Below, piece after piece: positions 57,195 to 64,000 of a DNA stretch of 64,000 nucleotides. A program made the position numbers and the translations under genes. The notes beneath the pieces are model-generated. The model saw nothing but the letters and a program-made list of their open reading frames with translations, had not been told where the DNA came from and ran no database searches. The first letter of the stretch is position 1, and the number at the start of each line of letters is the position of its first letter. Source of the stretch: a bacterium. Lineage in GTDB: Bacteria > Verrucomicrobiota > Verrucomicrobiia > Verrucomicrobiales > Akkermansiaceae. Where the stretch lies: the NCBI GenBank assembly GCA_018222765.1, contig JAAEZT010000012.1:47472-111471 (forward strand), written 5' to 3'.

Positions 57195-57914
57195 ATGATT
57201 AGAAAAACAATTACCCCTCACGTTGCCTTAGGTTTATTACTGGCACCTCTCATGACAAACGCTGCAGTCGTGAGTGTGAACTTGGTTCGACAATTTGCCA
57301 CCGCCCAAACTGTGGACCCAAGCGTCCCCTACGGAGTAGAGCTTGCCCCCTTTTGGACGAATACTACTAGCAATACGCCAACAAATCTCAGAGATAATAC
57401 AGGCGTCGCGACTACTTTGGATCTTACTATTTCCGGCGGTGGCAGGAATGTTTTCGGGGCCGCTCAAATCAACGGCACGGCCGCAAAGGCAGGGCAGTTG
57501 TTCTCGACACCAAACAATGGTCCACTAATCACAATTTCCGAAATCCCCTACGACAACTTCAAAGTGATTGCCTATCTGACAGGCTATAATGCAACAAACA
57601 CCCAGGCAAGTATTAGCGACGGCACCACCACTTACTGGTGGCGACCCAAGCCTTTCGCCGCAGCTCTTAGTCAAACGAACGACACTGATGCCAGTGACGG
57701 CATCGCTCAAGGTAACTACGCTATTTTTGGGACGGAACAAAACCCACTCACCGGTGATTCAGTGACATTTCAAGCGTTACTCGGGGAATCCGCGACGGCT
57801 GGTGCTGGGATTGGCGGCTTTCAGATCGTCGAAGTCGTCCCTGAACCATCTACAGGACTACTTTCTCTGTTAGCGCTTGCTGCAGTGGGCCTTCGTCGGC
57901 AGCGCAATTCCTAG
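57195..57914 (+). CDS. PEP-CTERM protein of a local paralogue pair
   Basis: 239 residues from ATG 57195 (signal peptide MIRKTITPHVALGLLLAPLM...). A beta-rich domain of about 190 residues with VSVNLVRQFATAQTVDPSVP, the DGTTTYWWRP segment and a GIGGFQIVEV end, then the PEP-CTERM tail VPEPSTGLLSLLALAAVGLR. No named family recognised beyond the sorting tail. It is a recent duplicate of the gene at 58325: a 70-base stretch (57577-57646) differs at only a few, silent positions. A remnant hydrolase gene lies between the two. Confidence 0.8.
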   Translation: MIRKTITPHVALGLLLAPLMTNAAVVSVNLVRQFATAQTVDPSVPYGVELAPFWTNTTSNTPTNLRDNTGVATTLDLTISGGGRNVFGAAQINGTAAKAGQLFSTPNNGPLITISEIPYDNFKVIAYLTGYNATNTQASISDGTTTYWWRPKPFAAALSQTNDTDASDGIAQGNYAIFGTEQNPLTGDSVTFQALLGESATAGAGIGGFQIVEVVPEPSTGLLSLLALAAVGLRRQRNS

Positions 57915-57963
57915 CGCTTCTCTTCATCGCACCCTCGAAAAATCACCTCTTTTACTAAAGGCG

Positions 57964-58300
57964 ATGTTCCCAATTTCGGTCCTAGCTCTCATTTTCATTC
58001 CCTTCGGTCTCGCTGCAAAAGCGGCGGGAGCACCAGTGCCGAAATGGGACTTCCCATACGGCGCCAAGCACGAGCGCAATCTCTTGCTCCTCTGGCCGTT
58101 TCTTAAGGCGGAGAAACCGACACCCTTCAACCTTGGGCCGCGGTAATGATGAGAAATAAAGCCAAAAATCTCGGCCTTCCCTGTGTGGCCCTTGGTGGCG
58201 GCACAAACCAACTTCCCCGAGCCGAAAAAGAAAAAATGGCTCGAGCTACAGTTGAAATTTTGCCAAAGCCATTCATCCAATTAGCGTCATCTATCTCCCT
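57964..58300 (+). pseudogene. Broken N-terminal part of an alpha/beta hydrolase
   Basis: ATG 57964 opens a signal-like start (MFPISVLALIFIPFGLAAKA) followed by FPYGAKHERNLLLLWPFLKA and EKPTPF, matching the opening of esterase/lipase (BD-FAE-type) hydrolases with the usual YG-HERN-W-A pattern. It stops at 58144. From about 58176 a second frame holds VALGGGTNQLPRAEKEKMA and ILPKPFIQLASSISLSP, like the oxyanion loop and next helix of the same family. The catalytic core is absent. Sits between two recent paralogues, so it was probably interrupted during the duplication. Confidence 0.5.
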
Positions 58301-58324
58301 CTCTCCCAAATCACCAAACGTATC

Positions 58325-59242
58325 ATGAGAACTTCAATATTGAATTCCATCACTCTCACCTCACTGCCGCTCTATGCCGTAATCGTCTCTTTTTCCGCAG
58401 CCCAGGATGTTGTGAGTATCAATCTCATGCAAAATTTTGTGGCAGCCCAAACTGTGGATCCAAATGTCCCCTATGGTGTTGAAGAGGTTCCATTCTGGAC
58501 GAACTCGAATGGCAACCGCCCCTTAAACCTGAGAGATCAAACTGGTACGCCCACAACATTGGACCTTACCATCGCTAATGGAAACCGGAATCTTTTCGGG
58601 GGTAACAGTATCGGCGGGACGCCCATGAAAGCGGGACAGGCATTCTTTATCGCCGGCGCTGGCCCAAGCTTTACTTTCAGTGAAATACCTTATGCCAATT
58701 ATAAAGTCGTCGCATATTTGACAGGCTATAATGCAACAAACACCCAGGCGAGTATTAGCGATGGCACCACCACGTACTGGTGGCGACCTCAACCATATGG
58801 CCCCGCCCTTAATCAAACGACCGACACCGATACCAGTGATGGCATTGATCAAGCCAGTTACGCAGTTTTTGGGACGGACGAGAATCCACTCACTGGCAGT
58901 TCCTTCACCTTGCAGGCGCTTCTTGGGTCTTCCGCAACTGCTGGTGCTGGGATTGGCGGCTTCCAGATTGTCGAGATTCTTGTGGCAAACAACCCTCCTC
59001 CCCCCATTCTTGTCATAAGAAAGAACGGGCTCAACTACGATTTCCAATGGGAAAGCAGTTCCGGAAAAGTGTATGACTTAGTTAGCGCGCCAGATCTTTC
59101 CCAGAGCGTTTCGACATGGGAAGTGTATGAATCCTCACTCATGACTTATGAGAATCTTGCCGCTTCGGATACCGGGACGAACGCGCTGATTGGTGTTGCT
59201 GCCACCGATAAAAAACAATTCTTTGCTCTGCGAGTAAGATAG
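58325..59242 (+). CDS. Secreted paralogue of the PEP-CTERM protein, with a different C-terminus
   Basis: 305 residues with an N-terminal signal (to about residue 26). The first 210 residues match the gene at 57195 closely (VVSINLMQNFVAAQTVDPNV, DGTTTYWWRP, GIGGFQIVEI). In place of a PEP-CTERM tail there is a linker of prolines and the sandwich module (NYDFQWESSSGKVYDLVSAP ... FFALRVR) that ends several other secreted proteins here. The pair therefore shows exchange of one C-terminal module for another. Function unknown. Confidence 0.8.
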   Translation: MRTSILNSITLTSLPLYAVIVSFSAAQDVVSINLMQNFVAAQTVDPNVPYGVEEVPFWTNSNGNRPLNLRDQTGTPTTLDLTIANGNRNLFGGNSIGGTPMKAGQAFFIAGAGPSFTFSEIPYANYKVVAYLTGYNATNTQASISDGTTTYWWRPQPYGPALNQTTDTDTSDGIDQASYAVFGTDENPLTGSSFTLQALLGSSATAGAGIGGFQIVEILVANNPPPPILVIRKNGLNYDFQWESSSGKVYDLVSAPDLSQSVSTWEVYESSLMTYENLAASDTGTNALIGVAATDKKQFFALRVR

Positions 59243-59264
59243 TACATCAGAACCGCCTCTGTCT

Positions 59265-59335
59265 GACTGCTAGGAATTTGCTTTTGACGTTAAGGTCCCC
59301 GAAACCGAGGTTTGGCGGAACACACGGGGGAGATG
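59265..59335. repeat. Dispersed repeat element, copy R3
   Basis: Full-length copy: GACTGCTAGGAATTTGCTTT, then a spacer, then GAAACCGAGGTTTGGCGGAA, in which AAACC and GGTTT pair across a two-base loop, then a G-rich end. Lies 22 bases after the stop of the gene at 58325. Confidence 0.7.
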
Positions 59336-59557
59336 GAAACTGCCGTTTGCTATGAAATGTTGGGGAAGGTTTCGGAAGCTATTTATTTTGATTCATGGGC
59401 CTCAGAACTCGCTAATGGAGATAAAACACTTGCTGCAAAGGGAGAGGTTTTGAGGTCAGAAATGACTGAGCCAAAGAAGCTCACTGGTAATGCTTTGACT
59501 TCTTATGAATTTAGCTCAAGGCATAATTCTCACGGGACTCCCAAACTTCCGACCTAA
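59333..59557 (+). CDS. Possible small protein, unknown
   Basis: 74 residues from ATG 59333, just behind GGGGGAG at the end of repeat R3. Composition is protein-like (METAVCYEMLGKVSEAIYFD...), with no membrane segment and no recognised family. The frame extends upstream into the repeat, so the start is arbitrary. It may be a real small gene that took up the repeat at its 5' end, or chance. Confidence 0.3.
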   Translation: METAVCYEMLGKVSEAIYFDSWASELANGDKTLAAKGEVLRSEMTEPKKLTGNALTSYEFSSRHNSHGTPKLPT

Positions 59558-59591
59558 ATGGTTCTGCTTTTGCTGAGTGGTGGGGCAATTA

Positions 59592-59915
59592 TTAGATTTG
59601 TCTCTTTTTCTCAGCTAAAATTCCTAGGGTGAGAAATCCAAGTAGCATCGCTGTGAGATACCAGCTATTCTCCAGCCTGGATAATTGGCGACTCAGGTAA
59701 CTGGCCAGAGTGACCATTAATAGGCCGTAGCCCAAAGCACAAACAATCACGAAAAAGCCTACTCGAAAAAGAAAGTGCCATGATTTAGCGATGTTTTTGG
59801 AGAGCTTAACAAGTTGGTTCCCGTAAATGACCATCAATGCCGCCGTCCAGGCTAGGCATAATTCGTATCCATGGCCTCGTAAAAACGCGGCTGCTCGGTC
59901 GATGGCCTCATTCAT
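59592..59915 (-). CDS. DUF3392-like small membrane protein
   Basis: 107 residues with three membrane segments (about 18-36, 48-72 and 84-101). The arrangement, the central WHFLFRVGFFVIVCALGYGL and the end GFLTLGILAEKKRQI match the short DUF3392 inner-membrane family as I recall it, including length. Role unknown in the family. No clear operon partner; the next gene upstream on the same strand is a 46-residue ORF. Confidence 0.7.
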   Translation of the reverse strand: MNEAIDRAAAFLRGHGYELCLAWTAALMVIYGNQLVKLSKNIAKSWHFLFRVGFFVIVCALGYGLLMVTLASYLSRQLSRLENSWYLTAMLLGFLTLGILAEKKRQI

Positions 59916-59942
59916 GCTGGTGTTTTAGCCTGCCAGGAAGTT

Positions 59943-59973
59943 GACTGCTAGGATTTTTCTTTTATTCAAACGG
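59943..59973. repeat. Dispersed repeat element, partial copy R5
   Basis: GACTGCTAGGATTTTTCTTT keeps the first half of the repeat; the hairpin half is absent. It lies 28 bases upstream of the DUF3392-like gene start. Confidence 0.4.
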
Positions 59974-60182
59974 ACTCAACTCCCACGGTGTGAAGCGTGG
60001 TGGACCGACTGACTCCGATAAAAAAGATTCATGCAGATCGAATGGCTCCTCTGTCTAAAGCGCGTGATAAAAAACCCCGCTACTTCAAACTGAAGGATGA
60101 AATCACCCTGCTCGCTTTTCTAGCAACAGTGGCAATGCCATGAATACCGGGAAGGCGGCGGCGTCGCTAAAGATATCTCTGA

Positions 60183-60323
60183 TCATGGACGCCTCCGTTT
60201 CTTCCGTTCTGCACGTTCTTTCATTTTTTGGATGCGGCGAGCTTCGGTCTTAACTAAATTCGCGGCGATGACGATGATGGGCAAAGGTGCGACGAGGATC
60301 AGGCCGATTTGTAGGTAGTCCAT
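60183..60323 (-). CDS. 46-residue single-pass membrane peptide
   Basis: ATG at 60323 (minus) opens MDYLQIGLILVAPLPIIVIA, one hydrophobic helix, followed by a strongly basic tail (KTEARRIQKMKERAERKKRR) and a stop at 60183. This N-out/C-in layout and the Arg/Lys tail are typical of real small membrane proteins. No family recognised. Surroundings (59974-60182 and 60324-60417) hold no other supported gene. Confidence 0.5.
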   Translation of the reverse strand: MDYLQIGLILVAPLPIIVIAANLVKTEARRIQKMKERAERKKRRRP

Positions 60324-60417
60324 TTTGAGATTCTCTGGGGTTTGGTAGGCTTAATTGGGATTATGTTTCTGTTTAAAATGATGTCAAGATGATGAATAGT
60401 TGAATTAATTTGATATG

Positions 60418-60890
60418 TTAAAAAGAGGCCGGATGACGGCAAGGTCGCTCTCCTTGCGCGTCGCAGTCAGCGATCCCAAACTCATTGAAGGGAAGTAGTT
60501 GACCGGTCTCGCCGGCACTGATCCCTTTAAGCACGTGCGCAACTTCCTCCACCGCGTGAAGTTTTGTGAAATGCCCGTCTGTTACCCGACGGTGGTCCGC
60601 TGCGGTCACCTTACCTGCTTCGCGGCCGCCCTTAGCTGAAAGCTGGTCCGGAGGTCACTTTCGATCAGGTCAAAGGAGGAGTTGGGTGAATGACGACGAG
60701 GCCCGCGCCACGCGCATCTACCAGCTCCGCGCTCCCCTTCGGAGTTGCTTGAAGCTTTTCGGGGTGGGCGGCTCGACCGAAAGCCGCCCAAATGCCATCG
60801 CTGGTGGGTGACGGGGGAGCCAGGGGTGTTAGTAGGGAAGTGGTCCCCTTGGCTGCATGATGAGGTACCACTCCACCTGTTAATCAAGAA
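60418..60890 (-). other. Degenerate coding-like segment
   Basis: GC-rich block inside an AT-richer stretch. The minus strand carries overlapping partial frames, for example ELVDARGAGLVVIHPT (about 60690), FDLIESDLRTSFQLRAAAKQ (about 60640) and TDGHFTKLHAVEEVAHVLKG (about 60540), which would need frameshifts to join. No family recognised. Probably remains of a gene or element brought from elsewhere. Confidence 0.35.
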
Positions 60891-60893
60891 AGC

Positions 60894-61577
60894 CTAAAAC
60901 TGGCTTTGCTGGGGCACGATGCGCAACTCGACGCGACGATTCAGAGCCTTGCCATGGGCGGAGGAGTTTTCAGCAATCGGGCGGCTCTCGCCATAGCCAT
61001 ATGTGAGCATCCTGGGACCCGGAACGCCATAGCTATTGAGGTGGTAGGCGACACTCTCGGCTCGTTGAACTGAGAGGTTTTGGTTGAAGCTTTGTGATCC
61101 ATCGGAGTCCGTGTGACCAGCGATGCTGATTCGAGTCTTGGAGTAGTTCTTGAGCACAAGAGCGACAGAACTGAGGGTAGAAGCGAACCGTGATTGGATG
61201 TCACTCTGACCAGTTTTGAAAGTGATGTCGCTTGGCATATTGAGCACGAGGTCGTTTCCTACACGGGAAACACTCACACCTGTGCCTGCCAGTTGTTGGC
61301 GGATCTGTGCTTCTTGACGATCCATGTATTGACCTATACCGGCTCCGATTGCAGCGCCACCCAGTGCACCAATGATAGCTCCCTTGCGGGAGTCTCCACT
61401 GCCTGTATTGTTGCCAATAACAGCACCAAGGATACCTCCGCTTATTGCTCCGATTGCTGCGTTGCGGCTGGTTTTGCTCACTTGTTGCTCACCTGTGTAT
61501 GGGTTGGCAGTAGTGCAGCTGCTGACTGTGAGTGACCCGATTGCTAGGCTGGCTAAAAGTGTATTTTTGTATTTCAT
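60894..61577 (-). CDS. OmpA-family lipoprotein with glycine zipper (YiaD-like)
   Basis: 227 residues. Signal peptide with lipobox ending VSSC21, so lipid-anchored. A glycine-zipper segment (about 40-82, GAISGGILGAVIGNNTGSG and GALGGAAIGAGIG) is followed by an OmpA C-terminal peptidoglycan-binding domain (about 105-225) with AGHTDSDG, NLSVQRAESVAYHLNSYG, YGYGESRPIAEN and NRRVELRIV. It tethers outer membrane to peptidoglycan. Stands alone; gene-poor DNA on both sides. Confidence 0.93.
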   Translation of the reverse strand: MKYKNTLLASLAIGSLTVSSCTTANPYTGEQQVSKTSRNAAIGAISGGILGAVIGNNTGSGDSRKGAIIGALGGAAIGAGIGQYMDRQEAQIRQQLAGTGVSVSRVGNDLVLNMPSDITFKTGQSDIQSRFASTLSSVALVLKNYSKTRISIAGHTDSDGSQSFNQNLSVQRAESVAYHLNSYGVPGPRMLTYGYGESRPIAENSSAHGKALNRRVELRIVPQQSQF

Positions 61578-61647
61578 AAAGTGATTGGGTTCTTTCTATC
61601 GGACTGCCTTATCTTTGAGAACATTCAAATTATTTAAAAAAAGATGT

Positions 61648-61722
61648 GACTGCTAGGAAATTGCTTTTGGCGGAAAGGTCGCGGAAATCGGGGTTTGGCG
61701 AAATACATGGGAAAGAGGGGGT
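61648..61722. repeat. Dispersed repeat element, copy R4
   Basis: Full-length copy: GACTGCTAGGAAATTGCTTT, then CGCGGAAATCGGGGTTTGGCG with AAATC able to pair with GGTTT (one G-U pair), then a G-rich end. It lies 71 bases upstream of the OmpA gene start and about 120 bases from the tmRNA-like end. Confidence 0.7.
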
Positions 61723-61838
61723 TAGCCGGTATGGGGTGTGGTTGCTCATTGGTGAGAGAAACAAACCTGGATTTTCTGAGGCCATAAAGAGGGGCTACGA
61801 AGAGTTGCAATACGTCGTAACTGACTGGTGTAAAATAT

Positions 61839-61899
61839 TGGTGGAGGCGAGGGGAGTTGAACCCTCCACGTTGTATTGATTTTCAACGAGTTACGACGC
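61839..61899 (-). other. Orphan tmRNA-like 3' end, probable attachment site
   Basis: Read on the minus strand the segment ends GGGTTCAACTCCCCTCGCCTCCACCA-like: a T-loop TTCAACT, a stem with one mismatch (A-C), the acceptor strand CGCCTCC and a CCA end at 61839. Upstream of it are GCGTCGTAACTCGTTGAAAA and no tmRNA body or matching 5' end (GGAGGCG) within reach. CGTCGTAACT (61813-61822) and AGTTACGACG (61889-61898) form a 10-base inverted repeat around it. Integrases often use tmRNA 3' ends, so this may mark the edge of an integrated element. Confidence 0.55.
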
Positions 61900-62083
61900 A
61901 AAATCGCCGAATCACACGGCTTCCACACGCCATCTTTCTAAAATCGATCCTCATGTTGGAGACGCTGCCTAGTTGCAGTATGCCGGGCCGGAATTGAGAT
62001 CGGGGAGGCAAGAACCACTTTTCCCTGCTGTCCTTTCTTCGAGTTTCTTTGCTAAGTTTCGGGCTCCCAAACGCATAGCTCTC

Positions 62084-62611
62084 GTGCCCGATCCGGATCA
62101 AATCGCTCTCGTGCAGCGCCTGTTCGTTCAGAACATGGTGGCGGTGCGCGGATTCGTGATCGCTTTGATGCCGGACTTCAGCAGCGTCGATGATGTGGTG
62201 CAGGAGACGTTTCTCACTGTCACGGCGAAGGCGGATGACTTCGTTGAAGGGACGAAGTTCCGTTCGTGGGCGTTCTCCATCGCTCGTTTCAAAGTTCTGG
62301 AGGCCGCCCGCCAGCCCGGATCGAAAGAACTGCTTCTCGATGCCGAGGTGATCGAAGCGCTCTGCGCGACTGAGAGTGAGATCGAGAAGGCGAACACCGA
62401 TGATGGGTTGCGTGCCTTGGAGGAATGCAAAGACGGCTTGGCCCCGAAGGCCAGACGGGTGATCGCCTTGCGCTACGAGGAATCGCACCGACCGCCTGAG
62501 ATCGCGGAGAGGTTGGGCTGGACGGTGAACGCGGTCAATGTGGCGCTGGCGCGCGCCCGTAAAGCGCTGAGGGAGTGCGTAGATCGAAAACTCAAAAAGG
62601 AGACGATCTGA
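62084..62611 (+). CDS. ECF sigma factor, Rhodopirellula/Verrucomicrobium type
   Basis: 175 residues from GTG 62084 (VPDPDQIALVQRLFVQN); the frame runs further up but those residues look non-coding. Region 2 includes VDDVVQETFLTVTAKADDF and FRSWAFSIARFKVLEAAR; region 4 includes ARRVIALRYEESHRPPEIAE and RLGWTVNAVNVALARARKAL, the helix-turn-helix. This small sigma-70 subgroup is expanded in PVC bacteria and usually sits beside a membrane anti-sigma/FecR-like gene, as here. It starts a GC-richer block just to the right of the tmRNA-like end. Confidence 0.88.
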   Translation: MPDPDQIALVQRLFVQNMVAVRGFVIALMPDFSSVDDVVQETFLTVTAKADDFVEGTKFRSWAFSIARFKVLEAARQPGSKELLLDAEVIEALCATESEIEKANTDDGLRALEECKDGLAPKARRVIALRYEESHRPPEIAERLGWTVNAVNVALARARKALRECVDRKLKKETI

Positions 62612-62622
62612 TCGAACGACCG

Positions 62623-63588
62623 ATGGATCCCTCACGATTCGATTTCCTGCTCAACCGTTACCTCGATGCCGAGTTGTCGCCCGAGGAGAAGAGCGAGCTG
62701 CAGACCGTCTTGCTTTCCGATCCAGAAGCGCGGCGACAGTTCTGGCGTGATGCGCGCTTGCACGGATCGCTGCGGCTGCTTGCCGAACAGGAATCGGGGG
62801 CGCACGAGGCGCTCAGCGATGTCGAGAAACCTGGGAGGAACAGAGTCGGCCATGCCCGGCAGCGGATTTGGTTCGGCGCTGCTGCGAGTGCAGCCGCCGC
62901 AGCGCTTGTGCTGTTCTTGGGGCTGTTGTTAACGCGCCCGCTTGACGCGTCTGCGGCACTACAGCAAGTCATCGACGCGGCAGGTCAGGAGGGGGATCGA
63001 ACCTATACGGTCAGCGTCTTGAAAGGAAATCCAGTTCGACAGATCTCGGGTGGGCGGGCTCTCACCCTCGAGGGCGCTGTCGTCCATTTTCGCGGCAAGG
63101 ACCGTTATGTCGTGATCCAAAACCTCACCGATGGCGAAAGGCAGCGCACAACGGGATTCGACGGCGAGGAGAGCTGGTCGTTCATTGGCAACGGGGCGGT
63201 GAATGTCAGCGATGATCCACGCAGATTTCGCAGCAACCTGCCAGGTTCACAGCACGACTTTGCATTTACAAATCTCCACCACGAACTGGAGAGCCTTGGC
63301 GAGGGCTATGACATTCAGCTTCGCGATGGTGAAGATGCTGGCATGCGGAGATTGTCCGCGTCCAAGAAGTCACGCGACGTCAGGGGCCCCCGTGAGGTCG
63401 AGATCTGGTTCGATCCAGACTCCGGCACGATTCTCAAACTTGAACTCTACGGTCTCCCGCAGGGGCGCGGCGGCCCGCGGGCGATCCGCCTCAGCCTGAC
63501 CGATCAGCGCGACCTTGGAGCCGATTTCTTTTCCCACACTGCCCACCACGAAGCCGGGCGGAAAATCCGAACTGAACCATCTAAATGA
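62623..63588 (+). CDS. Anti-sigma-factor-like single-pass membrane protein
   Basis: 321 residues from ATG 62623, 11 bp after the sigma gene. The cytoplasmic N-terminal part (MDPSRFDFLLNRYLDAELSP, followed by a zinc-less anti-sigma-like helical region) leads to one membrane helix (about 86-106, GAAASAAAAALVLFLGLLL) and a periplasmic domain of about 200 residues (LKLELYGLP near the end) resembling lipoprotein-carrier folds. Likely holds the sigma factor until an outside signal is sensed. Its stop overlaps the start of the sulfatase (ATGA). Confidence 0.75.
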   Translation: MDPSRFDFLLNRYLDAELSPEEKSELQTVLLSDPEARRQFWRDARLHGSLRLLAEQESGAHEALSDVEKPGRNRVGHARQRIWFGAAASAAAAALVLFLGLLLTRPLDASAALQQVIDAAGQEGDRTYTVSVLKGNPVRQISGGRALTLEGAVVHFRGKDRYVVIQNLTDGERQRTTGFDGEESWSFIGNGAVNVSDDPRRFRSNLPGSQHDFAFTNLHHELESLGEGYDIQLRDGEDAGMRRLSASKKSRDVRGPREVEIWFDPDSGTILKLELYGLPQGRGGPRAIRLSLTDQRDLGADFFSHTAHHEAGRKIRTEPSK

Positions 63589-64000
63589 AACTGATTTCCC
63601 GCATTGTCATTGCTGCGGTCTCGCTCGCAAGCTCGGTGGCTAGCGCTGCCAAGCCGAACATCGTCTTCATGCTCTCCGATGACCAGTCTTGGAACGGCTT
63701 GTCGGTGGCCATGCACCCGGAATTTGCCGGGTCGAAGAGTTCGGTCGTGAGGACGCCCCACCTTGAGAAACTGGCCGGTTCCGGCCTCCGATTCAGCGCG
63801 GCCTACGCGCCGGCACCAGTTTGTTCGCCGACACGCATCGCCTTGCAAACTGGCAAGAGCCCGGCGCAGCTTGGTTGGACGAAAGCGGCGCCGACGATGA
63901 CCGCAGCGGACGGCTACAAGTTGATCTCGCCGCGCAATATCCGTGCGATCTCGCGCGATGAAACGACCGTTGCCGAATTGCTCAAGACGGCTGGTTACGC
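63585..64000 (+). CDS. Sulfatase, N-terminal part (runs off window)
   Basis: 138 residues visible. ATG 63585 overlaps the anti-sigma stop, signal peptide MKLISRIVIAAVSLASSVAS, metal residues SDDQSWNG, and formylglycine motif C80-S-P-T-R followed by IALQTGKSPAQLG. The HPEF...VVRTPHLEKLAGSG arrangement resembles arylsulfatase A/choline-sulfatase-like S1 enzymes. Coupling to a sigma/anti-sigma pair suggests signal-controlled expression. Sixth sulfatase of the window. Confidence 0.88.
   Translation, partial: MKLISRIVIAAVSLASSVASAAKPNIVFMLSDDQSWNGLSVAMHPEFAGSKSSVVRTPHLEKLAGSGLRFSAAYAPAPVCSPTRIALQTGKSPAQLGWTKAAPTMTAADGYKLISPRNIRAISRDETTVAELLKTAGY

Noticed and set aside
60000..60143. 47-residue plus-strand ORF from GTG with RYFKLKDEITLLAFLATVAM
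   Set aside because: Weak start, no family and no clear ribosome binding site; not separable from chance.
60418..60890. RNase P RNA
   Set aside because: Fragments such as GAAAGTG and AACAGACGG looked suggestive, but the conserved GAGGAAAGTC core and its P4 partner are absent.
61646..61879. 77-residue plus-strand ORF ending VEARGVEPSTLY
   Set aside because: It spans repeat R4 and the reverse of a tmRNA-like 3' end. VEARGVEPS is a well-known artefact of translating such RNA ends.
1..64000. CRISPR array, intact insertion sequence or replication origin
   Set aside because: No regularly spaced identical repeats, no complete transposase ORF with terminal inverted repeats, and no DnaA-box cluster were noticed on reading.

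Overview
The window reads as part of a marine-type Verrucomicrobiota chromosome. The evidence is the gene content: families that are almost private to the PVC group (DUF1549/DUF1553 and DUF1501 pairs, PVC-type dehydrogenases with a C-terminal haem domain, a DUF1552 remnant, an ECF sigma factor of the Rhodopirellula/Verrucomicrobium kind), short PEP-CTERM tails, six sulfatases, and generally weak Shine-Dalgarno sequences. No rRNA, complete tRNA, CRISPR array or intact transposon was seen. Genus cannot be told from this.

Layout. 1-7886: secreted sugar and ester chemistry (a haem-linked dehydrogenase apparently split from its upstream part at an A-run, a tandem acetyl-xylan-esterase-like hydrolase, a CE15 glucuronoyl esterase, a PQQ-type sugar dehydrogenase). 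8015-13370: sulfatase, DUF1549/1553 and DUF1501 operon. 13380-17171: dehydrogenase/haem/PmoA-like fusion on the other strand. 17235-25597: tight operon of sulfatase, TAXI binding protein, mutarotase, MocA-like oxidoreductase, MocC-like isomerase, a MocD-MocE (desaturase-Rieske) fusion and a secreted beta-propeller. 25605-28342 (minus): esterase, LRR remnant, sulfatase and DUF1552 remnant. 28506-34829: two beta-helix proteins, one a giant lamin-tail/CotH protein. 34965-46612 (minus): beta-propeller, sulfatase, DUF1501, DUF1549/1553, then a 1439-residue sulfatase-glycosidase fusion. 46982-48329: MscS channel and a small membrane protein. 48620-59242: secreted LamG, CotH and PEP-CTERM paralogues. 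59265-61900: an AT-richer, gene-poor stretch with dispersed repeats, small membrane ORFs, an OmpA lipoprotein and a stray tmRNA-like 3' end. 62084-64000: ECF sigma factor, anti-sigma-like protein and a truncated sulfatase.

How it may work together. The genes fit stripping of sulfate, acyl and methyl groups from algal polysaccharide, with secreted beta-helix, LamG and lamin-tail proteins for binding or display. The most interesting candidate system is the 17235-25597 operon. It combines the rhizopine-catabolism families MocA, MocC, MocD and MocE with a sulfatase and a mutarotase, and suggests oxidative O-demethylation of a methylated, sulfated sugar or inositol. The substrate is inferred, not shown. 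Secondary points of interest are a shared upstream motif for two sulfatase transcription units, a dispersed hairpin repeat family, a C-terminal module shared by five secreted proteins, and several gene remnants that mark rearrangement.
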